5,015 nucleotides of DNA, taken from contig URBM01000131.1 of the NCBI GenBank assembly GCA_900545995.1, forward strand, positions 1 through 5,015, in the 5' to 3' direction. Shown here in pieces: positions 1 to 4,962 of the stretch (positions are counted from its first letter, which is position 1; the number at the start of each line of letters is the position of its first letter). The notes beneath the pieces were generated by a model. That model did not search any database and was not told the DNA's origin. It saw nothing but the letters and a program-made list of their open reading frames with translations. Source of the stretch: an uncultured Collinsella sp. (GTDB lineage: Bacteria; Actinomycetota; Coriobacteriia; Coriobacteriales; Coriobacteriaceae). The translations under genes and the position numbers were made by a program.

Positions 1-971
1 GTGACCCAGTCGGGGCAGGACACGAAAGCGGTGGTATGGTTGCGCAGGATATCCCAGCCCAGGATGTTGGGCTCGCCGCAGCACAGGCCGGCCATGATGG
101 AGGGCATGTCGCCGTCCACGATGCGCGGGTCGCCGTCGCCGGCGGCAGCGCCCTTGTACAGACAGGCGGCAGGCGCGCACTCGACCACGACAAAGGTGGG
201 CGGGTTATCGGGATACAGGTTGGTGAAGTAGCCCACCACGGCGCCGGCGAGCGAGCCTACGCCAGCCTGGACAAAGACGTGCGTCGGGCGGTTGATGGCC
301 ATCTCACGCAGCTGCTCGGCAGCCTCGGAAGCCATGGTGCCGTAGCCCTCCATGATCCAGGACGGAATCTTCTCGTAGCCCTCCCAGGCGGTGTCCTGAA
401 CGATGACGCCGCGCTCGCAGGCATCGGCCTCGGCGGCGGCCATGCGCACGCACTCGTCGTAGTTGACCTCTTCGATGGTCACCGTGGCGCCCTCGGCAGC
501 GATGTTATCGAAGCGGGGCTTGGTGGAACCCTTGGGCATGTGCACGACGGCCTTCTGGCCCAGCTTGTTGGCAGCCCATGCCACACCGCGGCCATGGTTG
601 CCGTCGGTGGCGGTAAAGAAGGTAGCCTGGCCAAAGTCCTTGGCAAGCTGATCGGAGGTCAGGTAATCGAAGGTGCACTCGGCAACGTCCTTGCCAGTCT
701 CGTCGGCAATGTAGTTGGCCATGGCAAACGAACCGCCCAGAACCTTAAAGGCGTTGAGGCCAAAGCGATAGCTCTCGTCCTTAACGCACAGGTTGGACAG
801 GCCCAGGCGCGCGGCTTGGCCATCCAGGCGGGCAAGCGGAGTGACGGTGTACTGGGGGAACGACTGGTGGAAGGCACGGGCCTTCTTCACGTGGCCGAGG
901 CTCATGATTCCCAAGTGCTTGTCATCGCTCTTGGGCATCGTGTTGCCCGCCCACTGGATCTTATCGGCCAT
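1..971 (-). CDS. dpaL: Diaminopropionate ammonia-lyase, 3' end cut by the window
   Basis: PLP-dependent cytosolic enzyme (YgeX/DpaL family, fold type II) that converts 2,3-diaminopropionate to pyruvate and two ammonia; E. coli DpaL also acts on D-serine. The minus strand is open from ATG at 971 to the window edge and gives 323 residues; the family is about 400 aa, so roughly the last 75-80 are missing. Visible landmarks are RFGLNAFKVLGG at 69-80, with K76 the expected Schiff-base lysine; TDGNHGRG at 122-129, with D123 matching the catalytic Asp120 of E. coli; QDTAWEGYEKIP at 192-203, with D193 matching Asp189; and the glycine-rich QAGVGS at 235-240, the likely PLP-phosphate loop. The start is fixed by AAGGAG eight bases upstream (minus strand, 985-980). 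It is divergent from a YheO-type regulator, which probably controls it. Identity is from motif recognition, not a search. Confidence 0.93.
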   Translation of the reverse strand, partial: MADKIQWAGNTMPKSDDKHLGIMSLGHVKKARAFHQSFPQYTVTPLARLDGQAARLGLSNLCVKDESYRFGLNAFKVLGGSFAMANYIADETGKDVAECTFDYLTSDQLAKDFGQATFFTATDGNHGRGVAWAANKLGQKAVVHMPKGSTKPRFDNIAAEGATVTIEEVNYDECVRMAAAEADACERGVIVQDTAWEGYEKIPSWIMEGYGTMASEAAEQLREMAINRPTHVFVQAGVGSLAGAVVGYFTNLYPDNPPTFVVVECAPAACLYKGAAAGDGDPRIVDGDMPSIMAGLCCGEPNILGWDILRNHTTAFVSCPDWV

Positions 972-1063
972 ACGGTGAACTCCTTAAGTTCTCTCTTGCC
1001 GGCCCCCGCATACGCGTTTCAGCCCATTCCCATTCATGCGACTGAACTTTTATGTGGATGCCA

Positions 1064-1078
1064 AACAAAAAGTTTGTT
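1064..1078. promoter_or_regulatory. Candidate operator, copy 1 (AACAAA-N3-TTTGTT)
   Basis: Perfect 6+6 inverted repeat with spacer AAG, lying between dpaL and the divergent regulator gene and closer to dpaL. The same half-sites recur at 1115-1129. Its right arm extends to TTTGTTAG (1073-1080), which is complementary to CTAACAAA (1113-1120) in the other copy. An AT-rich dyad of this size in a divergent promoter region is typical of a homodimeric regulator site. That the YheO-like neighbour binds it is inference. Confidence 0.6.
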
Positions 1079-1114
1079 AGCACTGTTCTATCACACTTTT
1101 TGATTGGAAAACCT

Positions 1115-1129
1115 AACAAATTGTTTGTT
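1115..1129. promoter_or_regulatory. Candidate operator, copy 2 (AACAAA-N3-TTTGTT)
   Basis: Second perfect copy of the same dyad, here with spacer TTG; only the three spacer bases differ from copy 1. The centres are 51 bp apart, close to five helical turns, which would put two bound dimers on the same DNA face and could allow looping or cooperative binding. It lies 119 bp before the regulator start and about 144 bp before the dpaL start. Confidence 0.6.
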
Positions 1130-1166
1130 GCCGTAATCGGTACCTTTTCGCCGACGAACGGTTACA

Positions 1167-1188
1167 TAACGCAGCGACGCTTTCGTTA
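1167..1188. repeat. Small inverted repeat in the regulator leader
   Basis: TAACG (1167-1171) and CGTTA (1184-1188) enclose a second nested pair, AGCG and CGCT. It lies 60 bp before the regulator start and may be a short mRNA hairpin or a protein-binding dyad. The stems are short, so it may be fortuitous. Confidence 0.25.
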
Positions 1189-1248
1189 TTTGCGAACAAG
1201 TGGGGTTTATGGCAAAGTGAGCCCAAACTAATTTTTAGGAAGGCACCT

Positions 1249-1902
1249 ATGACCCCCGCACAGATTGAGTTTTATAAGCGCCTTGCACACGGCCTGGCGC
1301 TCCAATTTGGCCCCAACTGCGAAGTCGTCGTCCACGACTTGGAGACCGAGGACGTGGACCACTCCATCGTAGTGATCGAAAACGGCCACGTCAGCGGGCG
1401 CAAACTGGGTGACGGCCCCAGCCATATTGTGCTTGAGTCCATGCACGAGGGCACCGCCGACGTGCACGACCGCGAGCCATACCTCACCAAAACCGCCGAT
1501 GGCAAGCTGCTCAAGTCCTCGACGATCTTTATCCGCAACGACGAGGGCAAGCCCGTCGGCATTTTGGGCATTAACTTTGACATTACGCTCATGAAGGCTT
1601 TTGAGCGCTCGCTCGACGCGCTCACCGGCACGGGCGACAAGGGATACACCGAGCCCGAGCCCATCACCAAAAACATCGGCGACCTGCTCGAAGACCTGCT
1701 GCGCGAGTGCGAACAGTTTGTGGGCAAGCCTGCAGCCCTTATGACCAAAGATGAGCGCATCCGCGCCATTGGCTACCTCGACCGTCGCGGCGCCTTCCTC
1801 ATTTCCAAGTCGAGCGAGCGTGCCTGCGAGTTCTTTGGCATCTCTAAGTACAGCTTCTATAGCTACCTCAACGAGGCAAAGGCTGCCGCCGGCGACAAAT
1901 AG
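1249..1902 (+). CDS. YheO/DauR-family PAS-HTH transcriptional regulator
   Basis: 217-aa DNA-binding regulator with the usual two-part layout and length of the YheO family. Residues about 5-115 form the YheO-like PAS sensor domain (GPNCEVVVHDL at 21-31, LGDGPSHIVLES at 53-64, SSTIFIRNDEGKPVGILGINFD at 90-111). Residues about 165-210 form the C-terminal helix-turn-helix, with KSSERACEFFGISKYSFYSYL at 187-207 as the recognition part. The ATG is preceded by AGGAAGG at 1237-1243, five bases away. The gene is divergent from dpaL, and the shared 277-bp region carries two identical dyads. DauR, a family member, represses D-arginine catabolism in Pseudomonas, so control of dpaL by an amino-acid-like ligand is a reasonable inference. 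The ligand, and whether it represses or activates, cannot be read from sequence. No convincing terminator follows. Confidence 0.9.
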   Translation: MTPAQIEFYKRLAHGLALQFGPNCEVVVHDLETEDVDHSIVVIENGHVSGRKLGDGPSHIVLESMHEGTADVHDREPYLTKTADGKLLKSSTIFIRNDEGKPVGILGINFDITLMKAFERSLDALTGTGDKGYTEPEPITKNIGDLLEDLLRECEQFVGKPAALMTKDERIRAIGYLDRRGAFLISKSSERACEFFGISKYSFYSYLNEAKAAAGDK

Positions 1903-1983
1903 TCAGCGCGCCTGCACCCCTCCCCTTTTGGGCGCGAGTTCTGGAATGCACGAATCCGAGAGTCGGCCGCAAGGCAAGTTCCA

Positions 1984-1989
1984 TATAAT
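1984..1989 (+). promoter_or_regulatory. Consensus -10 box (TATAAT)
   Basis: A perfect TATAAT lies 35 bases before the ATG at 2025. No good -35 is seen at 16-18 bp upstream, where the sequence is GTCGG-like. A start of transcription near 1996 would fall after the in-frame ATG at 1992, which supports the ATG at 2025 as the true start of the next gene. Confidence 0.5.
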
Positions 1990-2024
1990 CGATGAATGCG
2001 AGTATTTCGAAAGGATGGAACAAG

Positions 2025-3029
2025 ATGGGGTCGAGCAACGCATCACGCAACGGCCGCGGAGGCACCGCGCCTACCGCCAGGCATGCGAAACGCGCGTTTG
2101 ACGAGGGCGAAGACGATCTGTTTGCGTTGAGCCTCGACGACGTGATGAGCGACCGCCCTTGGACCGCCGAGGAACTCATGGGCGGCGGAGCTCGCCCAAC
2201 AAGTGCAAAACCCGCACCTTCCGCCACGCCCGCGCCGGCATCCGTGCCCGCGAACGACTTTGCCACCCGTCCTATCGTGCAGACAAAGCGTAAAGCCGCC
2301 CCTGCACCCCATCCTGCTAGCGATCCGTCCGAGACGGCGGCATTTCTCGCTGCAGCGGCACAGCGCCCCACGGCAGACAGCACGATTCGCTACGCTGCCC
2401 CGCAGCAGTCGGCATACACGGCTCCCGAGCCCGAGCTCGAGCCACCTGTCATGGATCTGGATGATCTTTCCAACCGCCAGTTTGCCTTTGATTCCTGGGC
2501 GGCGGCAGATCTGGACGAGACCTCGGGCGGCATGCCGGCGCTCGACATTCCGGTAAACCCCCTGTTTGCGGCTGCCGAGGAACGCAACTCCGCATACGAC
2601 AGCACCGCAGCATACGCCAACCGCCCGTACGAACAACCTCGCGCCGGCCGCATCGAAACCGAGGATTACGGCCAAACGTCGAGCGGCTATCCTCGCGATC
2701 CGTTTGCCGCCACGCCCGCTCCCGATTACAACCAAGCGAGCGTAAAGGCAGCCTCGGCATCGTCGTATACCCACGGCACCGACGATAGGCGCACTGCCGA
2801 TTACCGCGCCGAAGAAGAGCCACCGCGCTTTTCGGAGTTTTCGCAGGCGGCAAAGGTTGTCTTTATCGCCATCATCATCGCTCTGCTCGGCGTGATCGCG
2901 TTTGAGGGATTGCAGCTATTCCGCGGCCCCACCGCGTCCGAATCGGCAACGCAGAAAGCAGAGGACGACAACCAGTACCTGGACATCAACACCCTCAAGG
3001 GCGACCCTAACGACGGAGACGACGAGTAG
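2025..3029 (+). CDS. Unrecognised protein, acidic disordered region plus one C-terminal membrane segment
   Basis: 334-aa protein that I do not recognise. The N-terminal part (about 1-20) is Ser/Arg/Gly-rich and basic, followed by an acidic, possibly structured block (FDEGEDDLFALSLDDVMSD at 25-43, then RPWTAEELM). About 55-265 is low-complexity, rich in Ala, Pro, Ser, Asp and Tyr, and is probably disordered. One hydrophobic helix (VVFIAIIIALLGVIAF, about 278-293) is followed by a 35-residue acidic tail ending DPNDGDDE. There is no signal peptide and no cysteine. A single-pass protein with a large cytoplasmic part is likely. The ATG at 2025 is chosen because GAAAGGA (2009-2015) lies nine bases upstream and a TATAAT box sits at 1984-1989. 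The in-frame ATG at 1992 lacks a ribosome site and would precede the predicted transcript start. Role unknown; a scaffold or cell-envelope anchor would be a guess. Confidence 0.8.
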   Translation: MGSSNASRNGRGGTAPTARHAKRAFDEGEDDLFALSLDDVMSDRPWTAEELMGGGARPTSAKPAPSATPAPASVPANDFATRPIVQTKRKAAPAPHPASDPSETAAFLAAAAQRPTADSTIRYAAPQQSAYTAPEPELEPPVMDLDDLSNRQFAFDSWAAADLDETSGGMPALDIPVNPLFAAAEERNSAYDSTAAYANRPYEQPRAGRIETEDYGQTSSGYPRDPFAATPAPDYNQASVKAASASSYTHGTDDRRTADYRAEEEPPRFSEFSQAAKVVFIAIIIALLGVIAFEGLQLFRGPTASESATQKAEDDNQYLDINTLKGDPNDGDDE

Positions 3030-3089
3030 CGAGGGTTAGGGACGGCTGAAGCGTCCACATGCAACACCAGCTTCTACGTGCTGTTTTGT

Positions 3090-3113
3090 CATCCGGTTAC
3101 ACATTTCCGGATG
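3090..3113. repeat. Inverted repeat CATCCGG / CCGGATG
   Basis: Perfect 7-bp arms (3090-3096 and 3107-3113) around a 10-base loop, overlapping the first 33-bp repeat. It lies about 60 bases after the stop of the membrane-protein gene. It lacks a T-run, so it is not a clear terminator. A protein-binding dyad or part of a dispersed intergenic repeat is possible. Confidence 0.45.
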
Positions 3114-3197
3114 TTGAGACCGTCAGATTCGACACTTTTCCGTACTTTCTTACGGCCGATTTCGACACTTTTCCGGATGTTGGCCGAATAATCGCCG
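3099..3197. repeat. Three imperfect 33-bp tandem repeats
   Basis: Units begin at 3099, 3132 and 3165, exactly 33 bases apart, each opening with ACAC(A/T)TTTCCG. Units 2 and 3 share TTCGACACTTTTCCG at their junctions, and units 1 and 3 share TTTCCGGATGTTG. Unit 2 carries its own small dyad CCGTA/TACGG (3140-3144 and 3151-3155). A plus-strand open frame through the array (3059-3262) would give an 11-residue repeat containing TFP, but it has no ribosome site and is judged non-coding. Function is unknown: repeated protein-binding sites or a genome-wide intergenic repeat are both possible. Confidence 0.6.
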
Positions 3198-3200
3198 CGC

Positions 3201-3244
3201 AATCAAGCGTCGCTTGCACGTCATTTCGCAGGCGGCGCTTGATT
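3201..3244 (+). terminator. 17-bp stem-loop, possible terminator
   Basis: Arms 3201-3217 and 3228-3244 pair over 17 bp with two G-U wobbles (3210-3235 and 3214-3231), around a 10-base loop. The outer nine pairs, AATCAAGCG with CGCTTGATT, are perfect. The 3' side runs into TTGATTTCTGT, a weak T-rich tail, and the A-rich 5' arm would allow a bidirectional terminator. It would separate the upstream membrane-protein transcript from the structured leader that follows. The lack of a clean T-run keeps confidence moderate. Confidence 0.45.
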
Positions 3245-3268
3245 TCTGTCCGCGCGTGCTGATAGACT
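3239..3268 (+). promoter_or_regulatory. Possible promoter TTGATT-18-TAGACT
   Basis: TTGATT (3239-3244) and TAGACT (3263-3268) each match the sigma-70-type consensus at four of six positions with an 18-bp spacer; GATAGA (3261-3266) with 16 bp is an alternative. Transcription would start near 3275, at the first leader hairpin. A competing view is that transcription starts earlier, so that GACTCC (3265-3270) is in the RNA and pairs with the Shine-Dalgarno sequence. Confidence 0.35.
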
Positions 3269-3272
3269 CCAT

Positions 3273-3295
3273 CGTGCCCGCAAGGAGCGGGCGCG
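3273..3295 (+). other. GC-rich leader hairpin before the riboswitch
   Basis: GCCCGC (3276-3281) and GCGGGC (3287-3292) pair around loop AAGGA. With the flanking bases the stem reaches nine pairs (3273-3281 with 3287-3295), one of them a U-G wobble. It is followed directly by TTTTA, so it resembles an intrinsic terminator, but those T residues form the 5' strand of the riboswitch P1 stem. It stacks immediately against P1. A protective 5' hairpin or a peripheral riboswitch helix is the preferred reading. Confidence 0.5.
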
Positions 3296-3384
3296 TTTTA
3301 TCCAGAGTCGGGGTAGAGAGTTGGCTCCACGATCCCGACGCCAACCGGCCAAGAGGCACGGTGGCCCTGCCAACATCGATGAAA
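3296..3384 (+). promoter_or_regulatory. Candidate SAM-I-clan riboswitch aptamer
   Basis: The leader of the 140-aa gene folds as the SAM-I clan does. P1 is TTTTATC (3296-3302) with GATGAAA (3378-3384), followed by the junction CAGA. P2 is GTCGGG (3307-3312) with CCCGAC (3334-3339), enclosing an asymmetric loop with kink-turn-like GA bases. The loop-2 sequence GTTGGC (3320-3325) pairs with GCCAAC (3369-3374) as a pseudoknot. The core CAACC (3342-3346) leads into P3, CCGGCC-AAGA-GGCACGG (3345-3361), then GGTGG (3360-3364). Where SAM-I has GCAACC and GGUGC, this RNA has CCAACC and GGUGG: C3341 and G3364 look like a swapped, still pairing, base pair. There is no room for P4, as in SAM-IV and SAM-I/IV. 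P1 abuts the GGAG Shine-Dalgarno (3385-3388), so ligand binding should block translation. Ligand assignment is by family resemblance only. Confidence 0.72.
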
Positions 3385-3393
3385 GGAGTCCGT

Positions 3394-3816
3394 ATGGACA
3401 ATTTCTCTGTGCGCAGTGAGCGCAACTTCCACAACCTGGCAGCCAAGCCAAAACGAATGCATCTTCTGGACAAGCCGAGCGGCTATGCCTCGGCCATGGT
3501 CAAGAACAGTCTCCCCTATCAGATGCGCTTTACGGTGCAGGTGCTCGAGGAAGAGCTTTGTGCTGCTGGAAACCCGCATTTGTTGCAGATCAAGCTGCTC
3601 GGAGACAACTCGCGCGAGCCGTCGAGTTGGAAGCTGCTTGCAGACGGCACGTGCGTCGCGGACGGCTCGGGTGACTTTGCCCGCGAGTGCTTCTGCGAGG
3701 GCGCCGAGGTGTTCCTGGATCTGTGTCGCAATGCCGTCGAGACTGCCGAGCTGCGCCAGTGGAGCCAGAGGGAGTATGAGCTGTTGAGTGCCGCGCGCGG
3801 GATCGCGGGGGTGTAG
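3394..3816 (+). CDS. Hypothetical 140-aa protein downstream of the riboswitch candidate
   Basis: I do not recognise this protein. It is soluble, with no signal peptide or membrane segment. A basic N-terminus (about 1-40, with AAKPKRMHLLDKP at 16-28) is followed by a probable alpha/beta body: PYQMRFTVQVLEEEL at 41-55 and HLLQIKLLG at 62-70. It ends in two likely helices (about 102-118 and 120-135). It has five cysteines (56, 87, 99, 101, 111), including CFC at 99-101, but no recognised metal motif. The ATG at 3394 follows GAAAGGAG (3381-3388) by five bases; the in-frame ATG at 3379 overlaps that ribosome site and is less likely. Upstream lies a SAM-I-clan-like leader, which would link it to methionine or SAM supply, though it resembles no methionine gene I know. 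It converges on the exonuclease gene, 110 bases away, with no clear terminator between them. Confidence 0.8.
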   Translation: MDNFSVRSERNFHNLAAKPKRMHLLDKPSGYASAMVKNSLPYQMRFTVQVLEEELCAAGNPHLLQIKLLGDNSREPSSWKLLADGTCVADGSGDFARECFCEGAEVFLDLCRNAVETAELRQWSQREYELLSAARGIAGV

Positions 3817-3926
3817 GCAGACAGACCAGACAGCTCGTCATACTGGTTAACACTTCGATTCAAACAGCAGGGCGAAGTCGCGCTTACAGTCCCGCTATGC
3901 CAAACCGAATGGCGTTCTCAAAAGGC

Positions 3927-4661
3927 CTACCTCCCCTCCGCCTTCAGCTTCAGCAGCAGATCGCCCAGCTCGGGGCATTTGCTGGAAAGGCGCGTCTGGG
4001 GTCGCTCGCCCATCCCCCACCGCTGGCGGATCTCCTGGGCGTGCGGACTCACACGGTAGTTCCCGTCCATCATCTGTTTGAGCAGCTTGGCGGTCACGCG
4101 CGCATCGGCAAGGGCACTGTGGGCGTGCCCCGTCGACTCGTCAAACTCGATGCCAAACCACGTTGCCGCGTCGCCCAACGAGACGCGCCCGTGGCTGCCC
4201 ACGTCCATGATCGAGGTGTAAAACGCCTGCAGGTCGGCCCAGTCCGTAGGAAATGCGGAAAGGTCGATACGCTTTGCCTGGCACTCGGTCAAAAGCTGTC
4301 GACGATCCGTCCCGCTCCAGCAAACTATCTGGGCGGAGTAGCGACCGATCCAATCGCTGAGCCTTTTGATCACCACGTAGAGCGGATCGGCCATCGCGGT
4401 GTCCACAGCCGATATCCCCGTAAGCTCGCGGACGGGAAACGCAACGCCTTCGGTAAAATTCGTCTGTACAAACTGCGAGAACTCGCCCATAACGTTGCCG
4501 TGGTAATCGAGCTTGACGGCGCCGACCTCGATAATCTCGTTGCGCAGTCCACGGCGCTGGCGCTGCTTTGGCACCGGAGCGAACTCAAAGTCGAGCGCGA
4601 TCTGGCGCGCAAAGTTCGTCGTATCGATAGCCGAGATACCCGGCATCTTTTCAGCTGACAC
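3927..4661 (-). CDS. DEDDh 3'-5' exonuclease, DnaQ/RNase T-like
   Basis: 244-aa exonuclease of the DnaQ superfamily, expected to remove nucleotides from 3' ends of DNA or RNA with two metal ions. The Exo I motif is IALDFEFAP at 21-29 (D24, E26), followed by NEIIEVGAVKLD at 41-52 and LTGIS at 80-84. Exo II is VCWSGTDRRQL at 113-123 (D119). Exo III is HAHSALADARVT at 179-190 (H181, D186), giving the full DEDDh set. It lacks polymerase or BRCT parts, so it is a stand-alone enzyme of the KapD/ERI-1/RNase T type; the substrate cannot be told. The start is GTG at 4661, with GGAGAAAGG (minus strand, 4678-4670) eight bases upstream; the in-frame ATG five codons later has only a weak site. The basic C-terminal part (about 200-244) has no recognised motif. 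It is convergent with the 140-aa gene, and the IS110 element lies behind its start. Confidence 0.88.
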   Translation of the reverse strand: MSAEKMPGISAIDTTNFARQIALDFEFAPVPKQRQRRGLRNEIIEVGAVKLDYHGNVMGEFSQFVQTNFTEGVAFPVRELTGISAVDTAMADPLYVVIKRLSDWIGRYSAQIVCWSGTDRRQLLTECQAKRIDLSAFPTDWADLQAFYTSIMDVGSHGRVSLGDAATWFGIEFDESTGHAHSALADARVTAKLLKQMMDGNYRVSPHAQEIRQRWGMGERPQTRLSSKCPELGDLLLKLKAEGR

Positions 4662-4685
4662 GGTTAGGGCCTTTCTCCGTCAAAT

Positions 4686-4706
4686 GCCGCTTGTTACATA
4701 AGCGGC
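4686..4706. repeat. Inverted repeat GCCGCTT / AAGCGGC before the exonuclease
   Basis: Perfect 7-bp arms (4686-4692 and 4700-4706) around a 7-base loop, eight bases upstream of the exonuclease ribosome binding site. On the minus strand it would be a leader hairpin, or an operator if the promoter overlaps it. No T-run of terminator quality follows on either strand. Confidence 0.45.
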
Positions 4707-4839
4707 TACATTGCCGTAAGGACAGGCGCCCGTGCGGACATGAAGGCGGGACGCAATACCATGCGCTGGTCGCACGCCATGCAGACGGCCCCAAGAGAAT
4801 CGCCCGCTCTATTCAAATGCATGAAAAAGACGATATGAG

Positions 4840-4942
4840 AAAGCCATTGGGGTCGCCTCCCCCGCGGCGCAGCTTCTTTCCGCGGGCTCGGGGTGCCACA
4901 ATGGGCTTTGAGTATCGGCCCGTGCGGTAGCCCTTACCGCAC
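4840..4942 (+). ncRNA. Candidate IS110 bridge RNA region
   Basis: A 70-base hairpin has a 10-bp outer stem (4840-4849 with 4899-4909, one bulged G), then an internal loop of 11 and 12 bases (4850-4860 and 4887-4898). Inside that are a perfect 7-bp inner stem, CCCGCGG/CCGCGGG (4861-4867 and 4880-4886), and a 12-base apical loop. A second hairpin follows at 4922-4942. IS110 elements such as IS621 encode a bridge RNA in the non-coding left end before the recombinase, built of stem / internal loop / stem units whose loop strands guide target and donor recognition. Position and shape fit. Transcript ends, promoter and guide matches are not shown, and only one guide-type loop is clear here. Confidence 0.4.
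4922..4942 (+). other. Strong hairpin just before the transposase ribosome site
   Basis: GTGCGGTA (4922-4929) and TACCGCAC (4935-4942) form a perfect 8-bp stem with loop GCCCT. It ends nine bases before the AGGAGG of the transposase. It may be the 3' part of a bridge RNA or a translation-control hairpin that limits transposase synthesis from read-through transcripts. Confidence 0.55.
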
Positions 4943-4962
4943 CTGCGGGGAGGAGGCTTCCC

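Noticed and set aside
36..1103. Long plus-strand open frame of 355 codons
   Set aside because: It is the antisense shadow of dpaL; the minus strand shows the full PLP-enzyme motifs and a good ribosome site.
1907..1936. Possible terminator after the YheO-type regulator (CGCGCC / GGCGCG)
   Set aside because: Only six pairs around an 18-base loop, and no T-run follows.
1992..2024. Earlier in-frame ATG for the membrane-protein gene
   Set aside because: No ribosome site, and the TATAAT at 1984-1989 would start transcription after this ATG; the ATG at 2025 has GAAAGGA nine bases upstream.
3040..3056. Hairpin GGACG / CGTCC after the membrane-protein stop
   Set aside because: Five-pair stem without a T-run; too weak to call a terminator.
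3099..3197. CRISPR array
   Set aside because: The 33-bp units repeat directly without unique spacers, and no cas gene is present.
3059..3262. Small ORF with an 11-residue repeat
   Set aside because: The repeat follows directly from the 33-bp DNA repeats; there is no ribosome site before the ATG and the frame ends in Arg-rich random-looking sequence.
3307..3345. Compact H-type pseudoknot GTCGGG/CCCGAC with GTTGGC/GCCAAC (3340-3345)
   Set aside because: It leaves no linker between the two 3' strands, and 3341-3346 is better used in the CAACC/GGTGG core; the second GCCAAC at 3369-3374 gives a feasible loop-2 pseudoknot.
3296..3393. T-box leader
   Set aside because: The sequence has GGTGG but no T-box bulge consensus and no antiterminator/terminator pair, and the overall layout fits the SAM-I clan better.
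3897..4658. Plus-strand open frame of 253 codons
   Set aside because: Antisense shadow of the exonuclease, whose DEDDh motifs are all on the minus strand.
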